Positions 27,035-35,718 of a stretch of DNA of 64,000 nucleotides are shown here, piece after piece. Source of the DNA: Vreelandella rituensis. Its GTDB lineage: Bacteria; Pseudomonadota; Gammaproteobacteria; Pseudomonadales; Halomonadaceae. The position numbers and the translations under genes were made by a program. Under the pieces are notes generated by a model. It did no database searches, was not told the origin of the DNA, and saw nothing but the letters and a program-made list of their open reading frames with translations. The stretch lies in the NCBI RefSeq assembly GCF_003336665.1, contig NZ_QPIJ01000007.1, positions 14,053 to 78,052 on the forward strand. Reading direction: 5' to 3'. How positions within the stretch are numbered: the stretch's first letter is position 1; the number at the start of each line of letters is the position of its first letter.

Positions 27035-27056
27035 CCGCTGGGCGAATGCCCAGCGG
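27035..27056. terminator. Hairpin between convergent genes
   Basis: Nine-bp perfect stem (CCGCTGGGC/GCCCAGCGG) with a GAAT loop between the CBS-BON gene and the class V aminotransferase. There is no strong T-run, so it is a plausible but weak terminator for either side. Confidence 0.5.
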
Positions 27057-27096
27057 TATATCCCAACGATTCTTGTCTTGCAGGCCGTTTGCGGAA

Positions 27097-28227
27097 TCAG
27101 ACCGTGGTGGCTTTAACGATGGCGGTTTCCAGAGTTTCCACGCTGCGTTGGGTATGGTGCAGCTTTTCCAGGCCGAACAAGCCGATACGAAAGGTCTGAA
27201 ACCCCTCGCCTTCATCGCACATCAGCGGAACGCCGCCGGCCACCTGTACCCCTGCCTGAGCCAGCTTGGCCACCATGGTCGAATCTTCGCTATAACAGAC
27301 CACCACCCCAGGCGCTTCGAAGCCGGGCGCGGCGACGCTCTTGAAGCCGCGACGTTCCAGCATGGCGCGGGTGTCGCGGCCCAAACGCTGTTGTTCGAGC
27401 TTGACCTTGTCGAAACCGTAGTCGCGGGTTTCGAACATGATGTCGCGGAGGCGGCTCAGGCTGTCGGTGGGCATGGTGGCGTGGTAAGCATGACCACCGC
27501 TCTCATAGGCCCGCATGATGCTGTGCCACTTGCCTAGATCGCAGGCGAAACTGGTGCTGGTGGTTTCAGCCAGCCGAGCCGTGGCGCGCTCGGAAAGCAT
27601 GACCATGGCGCAACAGGGTGGGCCGCTCCAGCCCTTCTGCGGTGCGCTGACCACCACATCGATACCCAATGCCTGCATGTCGACCCAAAGCGTACCGGCG
27701 GCGATGGCATCCAGCACGAACAAGCCTCCAACCTCATGCGTCGCCTGAGTGAGCTGCTGAATGTAATCGTCCGCCAACAGCAGACCGGCCGAGGTCTCTA
27801 CCTGGGGGGCGAAAACCACCGCAGGCTTTTCGGCACGAATCTGCTCCACGGCCTCTTCGATCGGTACCGGCGCAAAGGGAGAGTGCGGGTCGTCAGCGTC
27901 CAGGCGCCGAGCCTTGAGAACTGCCTGCTGGTGGGTGATGCGTCCCATGTCGAGGATTTGCGTCCAGCGATAGCTGAACCAGCCGTTGCGAATCACCAGG
28001 GTCTTCTGGTCGGTAGCGAACTGGCGGGCCACCGCTTCCATGCCGAAGGTGCCACTGCCGGGCACGATGACGGCTGCATGGGCGTGGTAGACCTCTTTCA
28101 AGGTGGCGGATATATCCCGCATCACCCCTTGAAACCGCTGAGACATATGGTTCAAGGAGCGGTCGGTGTAAACCACGGAATATTCCAGCAACCCATTCGG
28201 GTCGACATCGGGTAGCAGGCCAGCCAT
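27097..28227 (-). CDS. Class V aminotransferase (alanine-glyoxylate/serine-glyoxylate type)
   Basis: PLP enzyme of 376 residues, fold type I. It has PGSGTFGMEAVARQF near residue 58, an Asp in FVLDAIAAG near residue 195, and the PLP-binding Lys in SAPQKGWSG near residue 215. This places it with the alanine-glyoxylate and 2-aminoethylphosphonate aminotransferase group; the precise amino donor cannot be read. ACAGGAGA precedes ATG 28227. It is followed at a distance by no cotranscribed gene; phosphate acetyltransferase lies upstream in the same direction, 117 bases away. Confidence 0.88.
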   Translation of the reverse strand: MAGLLPDVDPNGLLEYSVVYTDRSLNHMSQRFQGVMRDISATLKEVYHAHAAVIVPGSGTFGMEAVARQFATDQKTLVIRNGWFSYRWTQILDMGRITHQQAVLKARRLDADDPHSPFAPVPIEEAVEQIRAEKPAVVFAPQVETSAGLLLADDYIQQLTQATHEVGGLFVLDAIAAGTLWVDMQALGIDVVVSAPQKGWSGPPCCAMVMLSERATARLAETTSTSFACDLGKWHSIMRAYESGGHAYHATMPTDSLSRLRDIMFETRDYGFDKVKLEQQRLGRDTRAMLERRGFKSVAAPGFEAPGVVVCYSEDSTMVAKLAQAGVQVAGGVPLMCDEGEGFQTFRIGLFGLEKLHHTQRSVETLETAIVKATTV

Positions 28228-28344
28228 GCAATTCTCCTGTGCGACAACCCGCGCCATTCAGAGCGAGGGTATGGTGAATACGAGTAACGACAGCTCAGAG
28301 CATAAGTGGGTTTGCTCCGCCAAACCAGCCCTTGTCGGGCAAGC

Positions 28345-30558
28345 TCAGCCAGTAGCGGCTATCTCCTTGTGGCATGCCGCTTCGCTATTTTGAGTAGCCT
28401 GAATGACGGTCAGGGCGATGGTATACACGATATCGTCCACCAGAGCCCCGCGTGACAGATCGTTCACCGGCTTGTTCAAGCCTTGCAGCATGGGGCCGAC
28501 ACTCACCACCTGGGCACTACGCTGCACAGCCTTGTAAGTGGTATTGCCGGTATTGAGATCGGGAAAGATGAAGACCGTGGCACGTCCGGCCACCGGCGAA
28601 TCCGGCGCTTTCTGGCGGCCGACGCTTTCGATGGCGGCGGCATCGTACTGCAGCGGGCCGTCAATCAACAGGTCCGGGGCGCGCGCTCGGGCCAGTCGGG
28701 TGGCCTCGCGGACCTTATCGACATCCACACCACTGCCCGATGAGCCGGTGGAATAACTGATCATAGCCACTCTCGGCTCGATGCCGAAAGCCTGGGCGGA
28801 GCGCGCGCTTTGCAGGGCGATTTCCGCCAAGGTGTCGGCATCCGGGTCTGGAATCACCGCGCAGTCGCCATAGACCACTACCTGTTCCGGTAGCAGCATG
28901 AAAAACACCGATGACACATTGCGGTATTCAGGGGCGGTCTTGATCAGCTGAAATGCCGGGCGCACGGTATTGGCGGTGGTATGCACCGCACCGGAGACCA
29001 GACCGTCGACTTCGTCGAGTTGCAGCATCATGGTACCGAGCACCACATTGTCGTGAAGCTGAGCTTCTGCGGTAATCTCATTGAGCTTGCCATGTCGCAG
29101 CTTGACCATGGGCTCGATATAACGAGCCCGAGTGCTTTCGGGGTCGATGATTTCCAGGTCGTCGGGAAGCGTCAGGCCACGATTATGCGCCACATTTTCG
29201 ATCTCCTCGCGGTCGCCCAGCAAAATGCAGTTGGCGATGCCGCGACGCTGACAGAGAATCGCGGCTTCCACGGTGCGCGGTTCGTTACCTTCGGGCAGCA
29301 CCACGCGTTTCTTGTTTTCCTGCGCCAGCTTGACCAGCTGGTAGCGAAAGGCCGAGGGCGAGAGGCGGCGGGTATAGCCTCGGCTCAAATTTTCCTTTAG
29401 CCATTCAAGGTCGATATGCGCGGCGACGAAATGGGCAATCTTCTCGGCGCGTTCCAGGTCATCCGTGGGGATTTCGTTGTTCATGCGGCTGAGATTGGTC
29501 GCCGTGGTCAGGCTGTCGGTATCCACGGTAAGCACCGGTAGGCCGGTATTGAGTGCCGGACGGCACATTTCGATCATGTTGTCGTTAGGCATGTAGCCGT
29601 TGGTCAGCAATATCCCGGCAAGTTGTGTGCCGTTCATGGTGGCAAGTGCCGTGGCGAGTATCACGTCATCACGGTCGCCGGAGGTCACCACTAAGCTTCC
29701 GGGCTTGAAGATATGCAAGGCGTTGGCGGCGCTACGGGCGCACAGGCTAGTGGAAAGTACGCGGCGACTGTTCGCCTCGCCTTCATTAAGCAGGCGTGCT
29801 TCCAGCGCCTGGGCCACATCCAGCGTGCGTGGAGCGCTCAATGCCTTGCTATAAGGCACCACACCAATCAAATGAAAACGCTCGGTGGCCAAGGCCGGCG
29901 AGTAGCGTTGCAGTTCATCCAGCACCGGCTTCTCCAGCCGGGCATTGGCCGTGCCGGGGGCGGGAGTCAGACTATCTTCGTCGTAAGGCAGGTTCTTCAT
30001 TCGCATCAGAATGCAGCCCAAGGTTCGGCTGGAACTGACGCCGCCAAAGCTTCTGGCGTGCATGTCGAGTTGTTCGGCCAGTGCCTGGGGTTCATTCAGG
30101 TCGCCGGTGCCCACCAGAATGATCCGCGCATTCAGTGCGTGCGCCAGTTGGGCATTGGTCTGGGTGGCGTAAGTGGTGTGTTGGGTGGGAACGACGCCTT
30201 CCACCACCACCAGGTCCAGTGCACTGCCATCGCAATAGGCCTGATGTGTGACCTGATCGTAAAGCTCGATCACGTTTTCCATCAACTCGTCGAGATGGTC
30301 GTCGCGCAGCAGCTGCTCCAGGCGAGCTTGGGAAATCGGCGGGGGAGGCGATTGGTTCAAGGTGCGAGCCACCAGGGCAGTGGAGCGATCCTGGCCCGAG
30401 CCGTTGAGTTCATCTTGCATGAACGGCTTGAGAAAGCCGGCTTTCAGACCGATGGTATCCAGCGCCTGGATCAGCCCCAGGCAAGCCGACGTCAAACCGG
30501 CCCCGACGCTAGTGGGTACCAGCAAAATGCACTGTGGCTGCTCGGATTGGGTAGGCAT
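28345..30558 (-). CDS. pta: Phosphate acetyltransferase (long form)
   Basis: Enzyme of 737 residues that interconverts acetyl-CoA and acetyl phosphate. The N-terminal domain has a P-loop-like BioD fold (LVPTSVGAGLTSACLG), a central DRTGG-type regulatory domain follows (about 220-340), and the C-terminal catalytic PTA domain covers about 410-730 (VVLPEGNEPRTVEAA, GLVSGAVHTTANTVRPAFQ). The long form is typical of gammaproteobacteria. No ackA is next to it, which is unusual because the pair is normally adjacent. GGAG lies before ATG 30558. Confidence 0.95.
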   Translation of the reverse strand: MPTQSEQPQCILLVPTSVGAGLTSACLGLIQALDTIGLKAGFLKPFMQDELNGSGQDRSTALVARTLNQSPPPPISQARLEQLLRDDHLDELMENVIELYDQVTHQAYCDGSALDLVVVEGVVPTQHTTYATQTNAQLAHALNARIILVGTGDLNEPQALAEQLDMHARSFGGVSSSRTLGCILMRMKNLPYDEDSLTPAPGTANARLEKPVLDELQRYSPALATERFHLIGVVPYSKALSAPRTLDVAQALEARLLNEGEANSRRVLSTSLCARSAANALHIFKPGSLVVTSGDRDDVILATALATMNGTQLAGILLTNGYMPNDNMIEMCRPALNTGLPVLTVDTDSLTTATNLSRMNNEIPTDDLERAEKIAHFVAAHIDLEWLKENLSRGYTRRLSPSAFRYQLVKLAQENKKRVVLPEGNEPRTVEAAILCQRRGIANCILLGDREEIENVAHNRGLTLPDDLEIIDPESTRARYIEPMVKLRHGKLNEITAEAQLHDNVVLGTMMLQLDEVDGLVSGAVHTTANTVRPAFQLIKTAPEYRNVSSVFFMLLPEQVVVYGDCAVIPDPDADTLAEIALQSARSAQAFGIEPRVAMISYSTGSSGSGVDVDKVREATRLARARAPDLLIDGPLQYDAAAIESVGRQKAPDSPVAGRATVFIFPDLNTGNTTYKAVQRSAQVVSVGPMLQGLNKPVNDLSRGALVDDIVYTIALTVIQATQNSEAACHKEIAATG

Positions 30559-30785
30559 TATGGCATCTCCAGACAGGGGTGAAAGGCGTCGGCACATGCG
30601 GATCTAACCGCAGTGACTAGACTGAAAGTCCCTACTTTAGTCCAGTATGTTGCGCTGCGACAAATGCGAGTGGCATAAACATTCCCCCGCAAGCCAAAAG
30701 GCAAAATCGGGTTGCGTGAATCCATGGGATGAACCACATTGAAACAGAGGTAAAAAACACCGTTCTTTAACGGAGGTACATAGCT

Positions 30786-31283
30786 ATGAAACCGCTAATT
30801 CTCTCTGCCGTCTTGCTGAGCGTGGGGGCTTTCGCTGCATCGGCTCAGGCCCAGTGGTCGTCATACCCTGAAAGTTATCTGGGCGGCGATGCCATGTGGT
30901 GGGAGCTTGACCCTGATGGTGGTGCTCCCTCTGCGGATGATATCGGCTTGCGCCTACGCGGTGGTGCGCAATTCAATGAACTTTTCGCTGTGGAAGGGCA
31001 CCTGGGTACCGGTGGCTCCGATAGAGGCGTTGACCTGGATTACCTAGTCGGCGCCTATGCCAAGGGGATCGTGCCGATTGCTCCGGAACTGCGTGTCTAC
31101 GGCCTGGTAGGCGTCACCGAGGTGGATTTCGACGTCGAGAGTGAAAGTGACTTTTCCTACGGCTTGGGCGGCGAATTCGACATGACGCCGAACCTCTCGC
31201 TGGGGGCGGATTACATGCGTTACCTGGATAACTCTGACTACACTTTCGACGCCGCCAGCGTGGGGCTGCGCTTGCGTTTTTAA
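30786..31283 (+). CDS. Outer membrane beta-barrel protein
   Basis: Exported protein of 165 residues with a standard signal peptide cut after SAQAQ (about residue 23). The mature part alternates hydrophobic and polar residues and ends in GLRLRF, a C-terminal Phe that signals insertion by BAM. It resembles the OmpW/OmpA-like 8-stranded porin family. CGGAGG precedes the ATG, with a small hairpin (30760-30773) directly overlapping the ribosome site. Function unknown. Confidence 0.85.
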   Translation: MKPLILSAVLLSVGAFAASAQAQWSSYPESYLGGDAMWWELDPDGGAPSADDIGLRLRGGAQFNELFAVEGHLGTGGSDRGVDLDYLVGAYAKGIVPIAPELRVYGLVGVTEVDFDVESESDFSYGLGGEFDMTPNLSLGADYMRYLDNSDYTFDAASVGLRLRF

Positions 31284-31315
31284 TCGAGGCGTCTAGCTCT
31301 TTCCTGGGCATATCG

Positions 31316-31347
31316 CGCTCCGCCTTGAACTTCGGCGGGGCGTTTTT
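31316..31347 (+). terminator. Intrinsic terminator after the outer membrane protein gene
   Basis: Nine-bp stem (31316-31324 with 31334-31342, one G-U pair) and loop of nine bases, followed by TTTTTC. A convincing Rho-independent terminator for the plus-strand gene. Confidence 0.8.
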
Positions 31348-31371
31348 CACTGGATGCGTCATTGAGCGATG

Positions 31372-32133
31372 TCATGGCCAAGCTCTTGGAGCATTGGAAG
31401 ACGCATGCCGGTATAGCCAGCGTATATCGAGCGCAAACGAGACCATTAGAGCCGCCAATGCCGAGCTCACCAGGAGCAGGGCAATATCGGAGGGCATGAA
31501 GGGAAGCAGGGCCACCAATAACGTCATTATTTGCCATACACAGACGGCCTTGCGTCGAAAACTTTCGGGTAGCGAAGCCTTCAGCCATGGCCAGGCATGC
31601 CCGCTGAGTACAAAAGCGTAACGCATGAGGCCGATCAACATCACCCAGACACCGGTGATATCGGCAATTACCAGCCCCAGGCAGAGCACCAAGATGAAGA
31701 AGGCATCCAGTTCCATGTCGAAACGTGCGCCCAGCTCGCTTTGGCAACCCTGGCGCCGTGCCACCCAGCCGTCCAGCCCATCCAGCAACAGCGCCAGGGT
31801 TGCCATGCCCAACCAGGTGAGGCGTCGAGCTTCGAAGGAGTCGGGCGAGAACAGGGCGGCTGTGAGTAACAAAATCAGGATGCCACGCAACAATGTGACT
31901 CGATTAGCCCAGCCAAGCGCCCCCTGTCGCCAGTAGTGCAATAACCAGCCTGCGAGTATGGCGTACAGCAGCGTAGCCCCGAGTGTTTGCGCCAGTGTCA
32001 GGGAAAGTGGATAAGGCAATGCAGCCAGCAACCAGAGGGCAGCTATTCCCAAGGCTAGCTCGCCCAACGTGCGCTCGATACGGCGGCCTGAAAATGGACC
32101 TAATGGGTCTGCATCGGAGGAAAAAAAGGCCAT
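31372..32133 (-). CDS. CDP-alcohol phosphatidyltransferase family protein
   Basis: Inner-membrane protein of 253 residues with about seven hydrophobic helices. The catalytic CDP-alcohol motif D-G-x2-A-R-x8-G-x3-D-x3-D is present in DGLDGWVARRQG followed by GARFDMELD (about residues 118-142). It transfers a phosphatidyl or similar group from a CDP-linked donor to an alcohol. Which alcohol is not known; it is too divergent to be called PgsA. It is divergent from the MDR dehydrogenase that opens the pterin/riboflavin-like gene set and may belong to it. Confidence 0.9.
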   Translation of the reverse strand: MAFFSSDADPLGPFSGRRIERTLGELALGIAALWLLAALPYPLSLTLAQTLGATLLYAILAGWLLHYWRQGALGWANRVTLLRGILILLLTAALFSPDSFEARRLTWLGMATLALLLDGLDGWVARRQGCQSELGARFDMELDAFFILVLCLGLVIADITGVWVMLIGLMRYAFVLSGHAWPWLKASLPESFRRKAVCVWQIMTLLVALLPFMPSDIALLLVSSALAALMVSFALDIRWLYRHASSNAPRAWP

Positions 32134-32310
32134 GGCATTACCCGCTGGGGAAGATTACGTTCAACATAGCGCAAATAAATTGATGCATAAATATTTTTAT
32201 GTACCATCCTTGTAGAAGTGTTAACGTCGACCGAACACTTGGTTAAAACAATGCGAGTGGGCCAACCATTGTGAATCAAGGCGTGTTTTGTTAACTATCT
32301 TTTAAAGCAT

Positions 32311-32342
32311 GTTTCATGAAACGAGTTTTATAAAACGCGTTT
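32311..32342. promoter_or_regulatory. Palindromic candidate operator upstream of the MDR gene
   Basis: Two perfect 12-base palindromes lie side by side: GTTTCATGAAAC at 32311-32322 and GTTTTATAAAAC at 32325-32336. The second is the centre of a 24-base near-palindrome at 32319-32342 with one mismatch. They sit 26-57 bases before the ATG of the first plus-strand cluster gene, where a repressor site would be expected. Confidence 0.45.
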
Positions 32343-32367
32343 TTCTCTTTGGGTTAAGGATTGCATT

Positions 32368-33378
32368 ATGGCCGCGGTGGCTGCTGAAGATTCCCTAATT
32401 AAGGCCAAGGCCTTCTGGGTAAGTGCCAAGAAGAACGGCGAGCTACGTGAATCACGCCTGGAGTGGCCGCCTCACGCCTCGCAGCCACCCATGGCACTGG
32501 TCAAGGCGCTTTACAGCGGCATTAGCCGAGGTACCGAGTCCTTGGTATGGCACGGTCGGGTACCCCCTTCGGAATACCAGCGAATGCGTGCGCCCTTTCA
32601 GCAGGGTGAATTTCCGGCGCCAGTGAAGTATGGCTATGCCAGCGTCGGCCAAGTGGAGGAAGGGCCCGAAGAGCTTCTCGGTCAGGCGGTTTTCTGTTTG
32701 TTTCCCCATCAGGACCGTTACGTGGTGCCTGTGGATGCCTTGGTGCCGCTCCCAGCGATGCTTCCCCCAGAGCGTGCGGTGCTGGCCGCCAATATGGAAA
32801 CCGCGATCAACGGCGTCTGGGATGCCGCTCCCGGTGTCGGCGATCGCATCGCCGTGGTCGGCGCAGGCGTGGTCGGCAGCTTGGTGGCCTGGCTATGCCA
32901 GGCGATTCCCGGCACCCAGGTCAGCTTGATCGATATCAACCCTCAACGCGAAACCTTGGCCCGTGAGCTGGGCGTTGCCTTCTCCATGCCGGAACAGGCC
33001 CCCAGCGAATGCGATTGCGTAATTCATGCCAGCGGCAACCCCGAGGGGCTGCGCCAGGCCCTGACACTTGCCGGGCCCGAGGCGAACGTCATCGAAATGA
33101 GTTGGTACGGCGAACGTGAGGTCACGCTTTCGCTGGGAGAGGCCTTTCATTCACGGCGATTGACCTTGCGTTCCAGCCAAGTGGGAAGCCTACCCACCCA
33201 GCGGCAGCCCCGCTGGGGGTATCGGCGCCGTCTTGAACTCGCCTTGCGCCTGTTGCAGGCCCCCTGTCTGGACGCTCTGATCAGCGGCGAAAGCGATTTT
33301 TCCGAATTACCCCGTCGCATGGCGACAATTCTGGCGCCAGGCAGTACCGAGCTTTGCCATCGTGTGCGCTACCTTTAA
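32368..33378 (+). CDS. Medium-chain dehydrogenase/reductase (MDR) family oxidoreductase
   Basis: Protein of 336 residues with an MDR fold. A GroES-like N-terminal domain is followed by a Rossmann domain with VVGAGVVGSLVAWL near residue 170. The GHE motif of catalytic-zinc alcohol dehydrogenases is missing: where GHEPxGxV is expected there is VKYGYASVGQVEE. It is thus probably an atypical, possibly zinc-independent, NAD(P)H enzyme. AAGGA precedes the ATG. It is the first gene of a plus-strand operon: MDR, PTPS-like, glycosyltransferase-methyltransferase, membrane protein. Substrate unknown, but a step on a pterin or sugar intermediate is likely. Confidence 0.85.
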   Translation: MAAVAAEDSLIKAKAFWVSAKKNGELRESRLEWPPHASQPPMALVKALYSGISRGTESLVWHGRVPPSEYQRMRAPFQQGEFPAPVKYGYASVGQVEEGPEELLGQAVFCLFPHQDRYVVPVDALVPLPAMLPPERAVLAANMETAINGVWDAAPGVGDRIAVVGAGVVGSLVAWLCQAIPGTQVSLIDINPQRETLARELGVAFSMPEQAPSECDCVIHASGNPEGLRQALTLAGPEANVIEMSWYGEREVTLSLGEAFHSRRLTLRSSQVGSLPTQRQPRWGYRRRLELALRLLQAPCLDALISGESDFSELPRRMATILAPGSTELCHRVRYL

Positions 33379-33398
33379 CCCTAAGGAGTCCGTCCTCT

Positions 33399-33806
33399 AT
33401 GTATCGTCTTTGCGTTCGCGATCACCTCATGATCGCCCACAGCTTTACCGGCGAAGCCTTCGGCCCCGCCCAGCGCTTGCATGGCGCCACCTATGTGGTG
33501 GACGTGTGCTTTCAGCGTGCCGAGCTGGATACGGATGGCTTGGTGGTGGATATCGGGCTGGCAAGCGAGCGGCTCAAACAGCTGCTGGCGCCCTACAATT
33601 ACTGCAACCTAGATGAGATGGAGTCGCTCAAGGGCCATAACACCACCACCGAATTCATGGCAAAGGTGATTTTCGATGCTTTGGCGGGCGCCATCGAGCA
33701 AGGTGAACTGGGGGAGGCGGCGCGAGGTATCCAGCGTATCGAGGTGACCTTGCATGAATCGCACATCGCTTGGGCGAGCTATGAGGGTGAGCTGTGCAGC
33801 GCCTGA
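33399..33806 (+). CDS. 6-pyruvoyl-tetrahydropterin synthase/QueD-like protein, degenerate active site
   Basis: Protein of 135 residues with the T-fold of PTPS/QueD. ATG 33399 is preceded by AAGGAG. The zinc and catalytic residues are altered: in the canonical CxxxHGH motif the nucleophile Cys and the last His are both Ala here (AQRLHGA). The LDHxxLN block reads YNYCNLDEM and lacks the catalytic His. The first His (IAHSF) and the substrate-binding Glu near the end (LHESHIAWASY) remain. It may therefore bind a pterin-like compound without classical synthase chemistry. Its last 13 bases overlap the next gene, so translation is coupled. Confidence 0.82.
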   Translation: MYRLCVRDHLMIAHSFTGEAFGPAQRLHGATYVVDVCFQRAELDTDGLVVDIGLASERLKQLLAPYNYCNLDEMESLKGHNTTTEFMAKVIFDALAGAIEQGELGEAARGIQRIEVTLHESHIAWASYEGELCSA

Positions 33807-35716
33807 CGCTAGTCGTGGCAGGTGGCCCCGGGCAACGTACCGGCGGCTACCTCTATGACGCCCGAATGGTGGAGGAGCTGCGTGTCCAAGGCTGGCAGGT
33901 AAGCGTGCAGGGGCTTGAAGGCCGTTTCCCCGATGCCGATGTCATCGCCGAGCATGAACTCGACCAGGCGCTGGGCAGCTTGCCCGACCAGGCGCAGGTA
34001 GTGCTTGACGGCCTGGCCATGGGCGCCTTGCCCGAGGTGGTGGCGCGTCATGCCCACCGCCTGGATATCACCGCGCTGGTGCATCACCCGCTCTGCGATG
34101 AAAGCGGCCTGGACGAGGCGCAGCAACAACGCTTGAAGGCGCTGGAGCTCAAGGGGCTTTCACGGGTGAAGCGCATCATCGTGACCAGTGCCTTTACCGC
34201 CAGACGCCTGGAACAACTCGCTGCAACGCTGCCGGCCATCGAATTGGCGCCGCGGCATGTGGTGGAACCGGGGGTGGAGGCAGCGCCGCTAAACGCTTTT
34301 GATCCACAAAACCCCACTCCGAGGTTGCTATGCGTGGCCACGCTGACCGAACGCAAGGGCCATGACATCCTGATGGCTGCGCTGGCCTCGTTAGGCGATC
34401 TCGATTGGCGATGTGACTGTATCGGTAGCCTGGACCGCGACCCGGTTCAGGTGGCGCGGGTACAGCAACTGATCCAGCAGAACGGCCTGCAAGACCGGGT
34501 GCGTCTGCGCGGTGAGTGCAACGCCGATGAGCTGAATGCCGCCTACGCCGCCAGCGATCTGTTTGTGCTGCCTTCCTGGTATGAAGGTTACGGCATGGTG
34601 GTCACCGAGGCGCTGTCCCGGGGCATCGCCGTGGTGACCACCCAGGGTGGCGCCCTGGCAGATACCCTGCCGCAGGGCGCGGGGTGGTGTCTGCCGCCCG
34701 GCGATATAGAGGCCTTCAGCCAAGCGCTGCGCCGCTGGTGCGAGTCGCCTGAGCTGCGTCGGACACTGCGTTATGGTGCGGTTCAGGCGCGGGAAACATT
34801 AAGTGATTGGCAGGCGGCGGGGCGAGGATTCGCTCAGGCGTTGACGGATTCCCTGCCCAAGGGTGGTCGCTTCGAGGCCGACTGGCTGAGCCTGCGCGAA
34901 GCGCTGGACGGCAGATCACGCAGCCATCGGCTCACCGGCTTGGCGCATGACTGGCTTGACCGCCGCCCGGGCACCAAGCGAATTCTGGACTTGGGTAGCG
35001 GCACGGGGAGTAATCCACGTTTTCTCGCCCCGCGCTTGCCCGGCCCCCAGCATTGGCGCCTGGTGGACCACGACCCTGGGTTGCTGCAGCAAGCAAGCAC
35101 CCCGCAAGCATCGATTCGGGATGCCGCTTCCTGGCCCGTCATGCTGATGCCCCAGCGTCGCCACTTGGCTCCGGTGGATGCCGACTTGATGGATGGCGTG
35201 GATCTGGTCACTGCCTCGGCATTGTGCGATCTGGTTTCAGCAGATTGGGCGAAATCTTTGGTAGAGGCATGTCGTCAGCGCCAACAGGCCCTGTTGCTTA
35301 CCTTGAGTGTCAACGGCGACTGGCACTTTATGACCCCTGATGGAGACGCAATTTCCGACACCCGAGACGCAGCGGTACTGGCGTTGTTCAAGGCGCATCA
35401 ATCTCGGGACAAGGGGTTGGGAGCCGCCTTGGGAGGACGCGCGCCCAAGCTTCTGGTTGAATGCCTGCAACAGGCCGGTTACCGCGTGGAACAGGCATCG
35501 TCACCCTGGTGCCTGGCCGCCGGAGACCGGTGCTTTCTGCCGTTGGCGCGGGCCTTGGTGGATGGCTGGCATGAGGCCGCCCTGGCTCAGGCGCCCCATC
35601 GAAAAGACATGTTGAAGGCTTGGCGTGACCAGCGACTGGCGGCACTCGGCAACGGCGAGGTGGGCATCTACGTGGGTCATGTGGATATATTCGCCAGCCC
35701 CGAGGGTGAGCATTGA
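33794..35716 (+). CDS. GT4 glycosyltransferase fused to a SAM-dependent methyltransferase
   Basis: Bifunctional protein of 640 residues. Residues 1-370 form a GT-B glycosyltransferase of family GT4, with GGPGQRTGGYLYD at the N-terminus and LPSWYEGYGMVVTEAL in the nucleotide-sugar-binding half. Residues about 375-600 form a Rossmann methyltransferase with the SAM motif ILDLGSGTGSNP near residue 396. The GTG start at 33794 lies inside the end of the PTPS-like gene. The fusion implies that the same acceptor is glycosylated and methylated, presumably the product of the neighbouring pterin/pyrimidine enzymes. Confidence 0.88.
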   Translation: MQRLTLVVAGGPGQRTGGYLYDARMVEELRVQGWQVSVQGLEGRFPDADVIAEHELDQALGSLPDQAQVVLDGLAMGALPEVVARHAHRLDITALVHHPLCDESGLDEAQQQRLKALELKGLSRVKRIIVTSAFTARRLEQLAATLPAIELAPRHVVEPGVEAAPLNAFDPQNPTPRLLCVATLTERKGHDILMAALASLGDLDWRCDCIGSLDRDPVQVARVQQLIQQNGLQDRVRLRGECNADELNAAYAASDLFVLPSWYEGYGMVVTEALSRGIAVVTTQGGALADTLPQGAGWCLPPGDIEAFSQALRRWCESPELRRTLRYGAVQARETLSDWQAAGRGFAQALTDSLPKGGRFEADWLSLREALDGRSRSHRLTGLAHDWLDRRPGTKRILDLGSGTGSNPRFLAPRLPGPQHWRLVDHDPGLLQQASTPQASIRDAASWPVMLMPQRRHLAPVDADLMDGVDLVTASALCDLVSADWAKSLVEACRQRQQALLLTLSVNGDWHFMTPDGDAISDTRDAAVLALFKAHQSRDKGLGAALGGRAPKLLVECLQQAGYRVEQASSPWCLAAGDRCFLPLARALVDGWHEAALAQAPHRKDMLKAWRDQRLAALGNGEVGIYVGHVDIFASPEGEH

Positions 35717-35718
35717 GC

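Noticed and set aside
29713-30582. A 289-codon plus-strand frame opposite pta
   Set aside because: Antisense to the conserved N-terminal domain of Pta.
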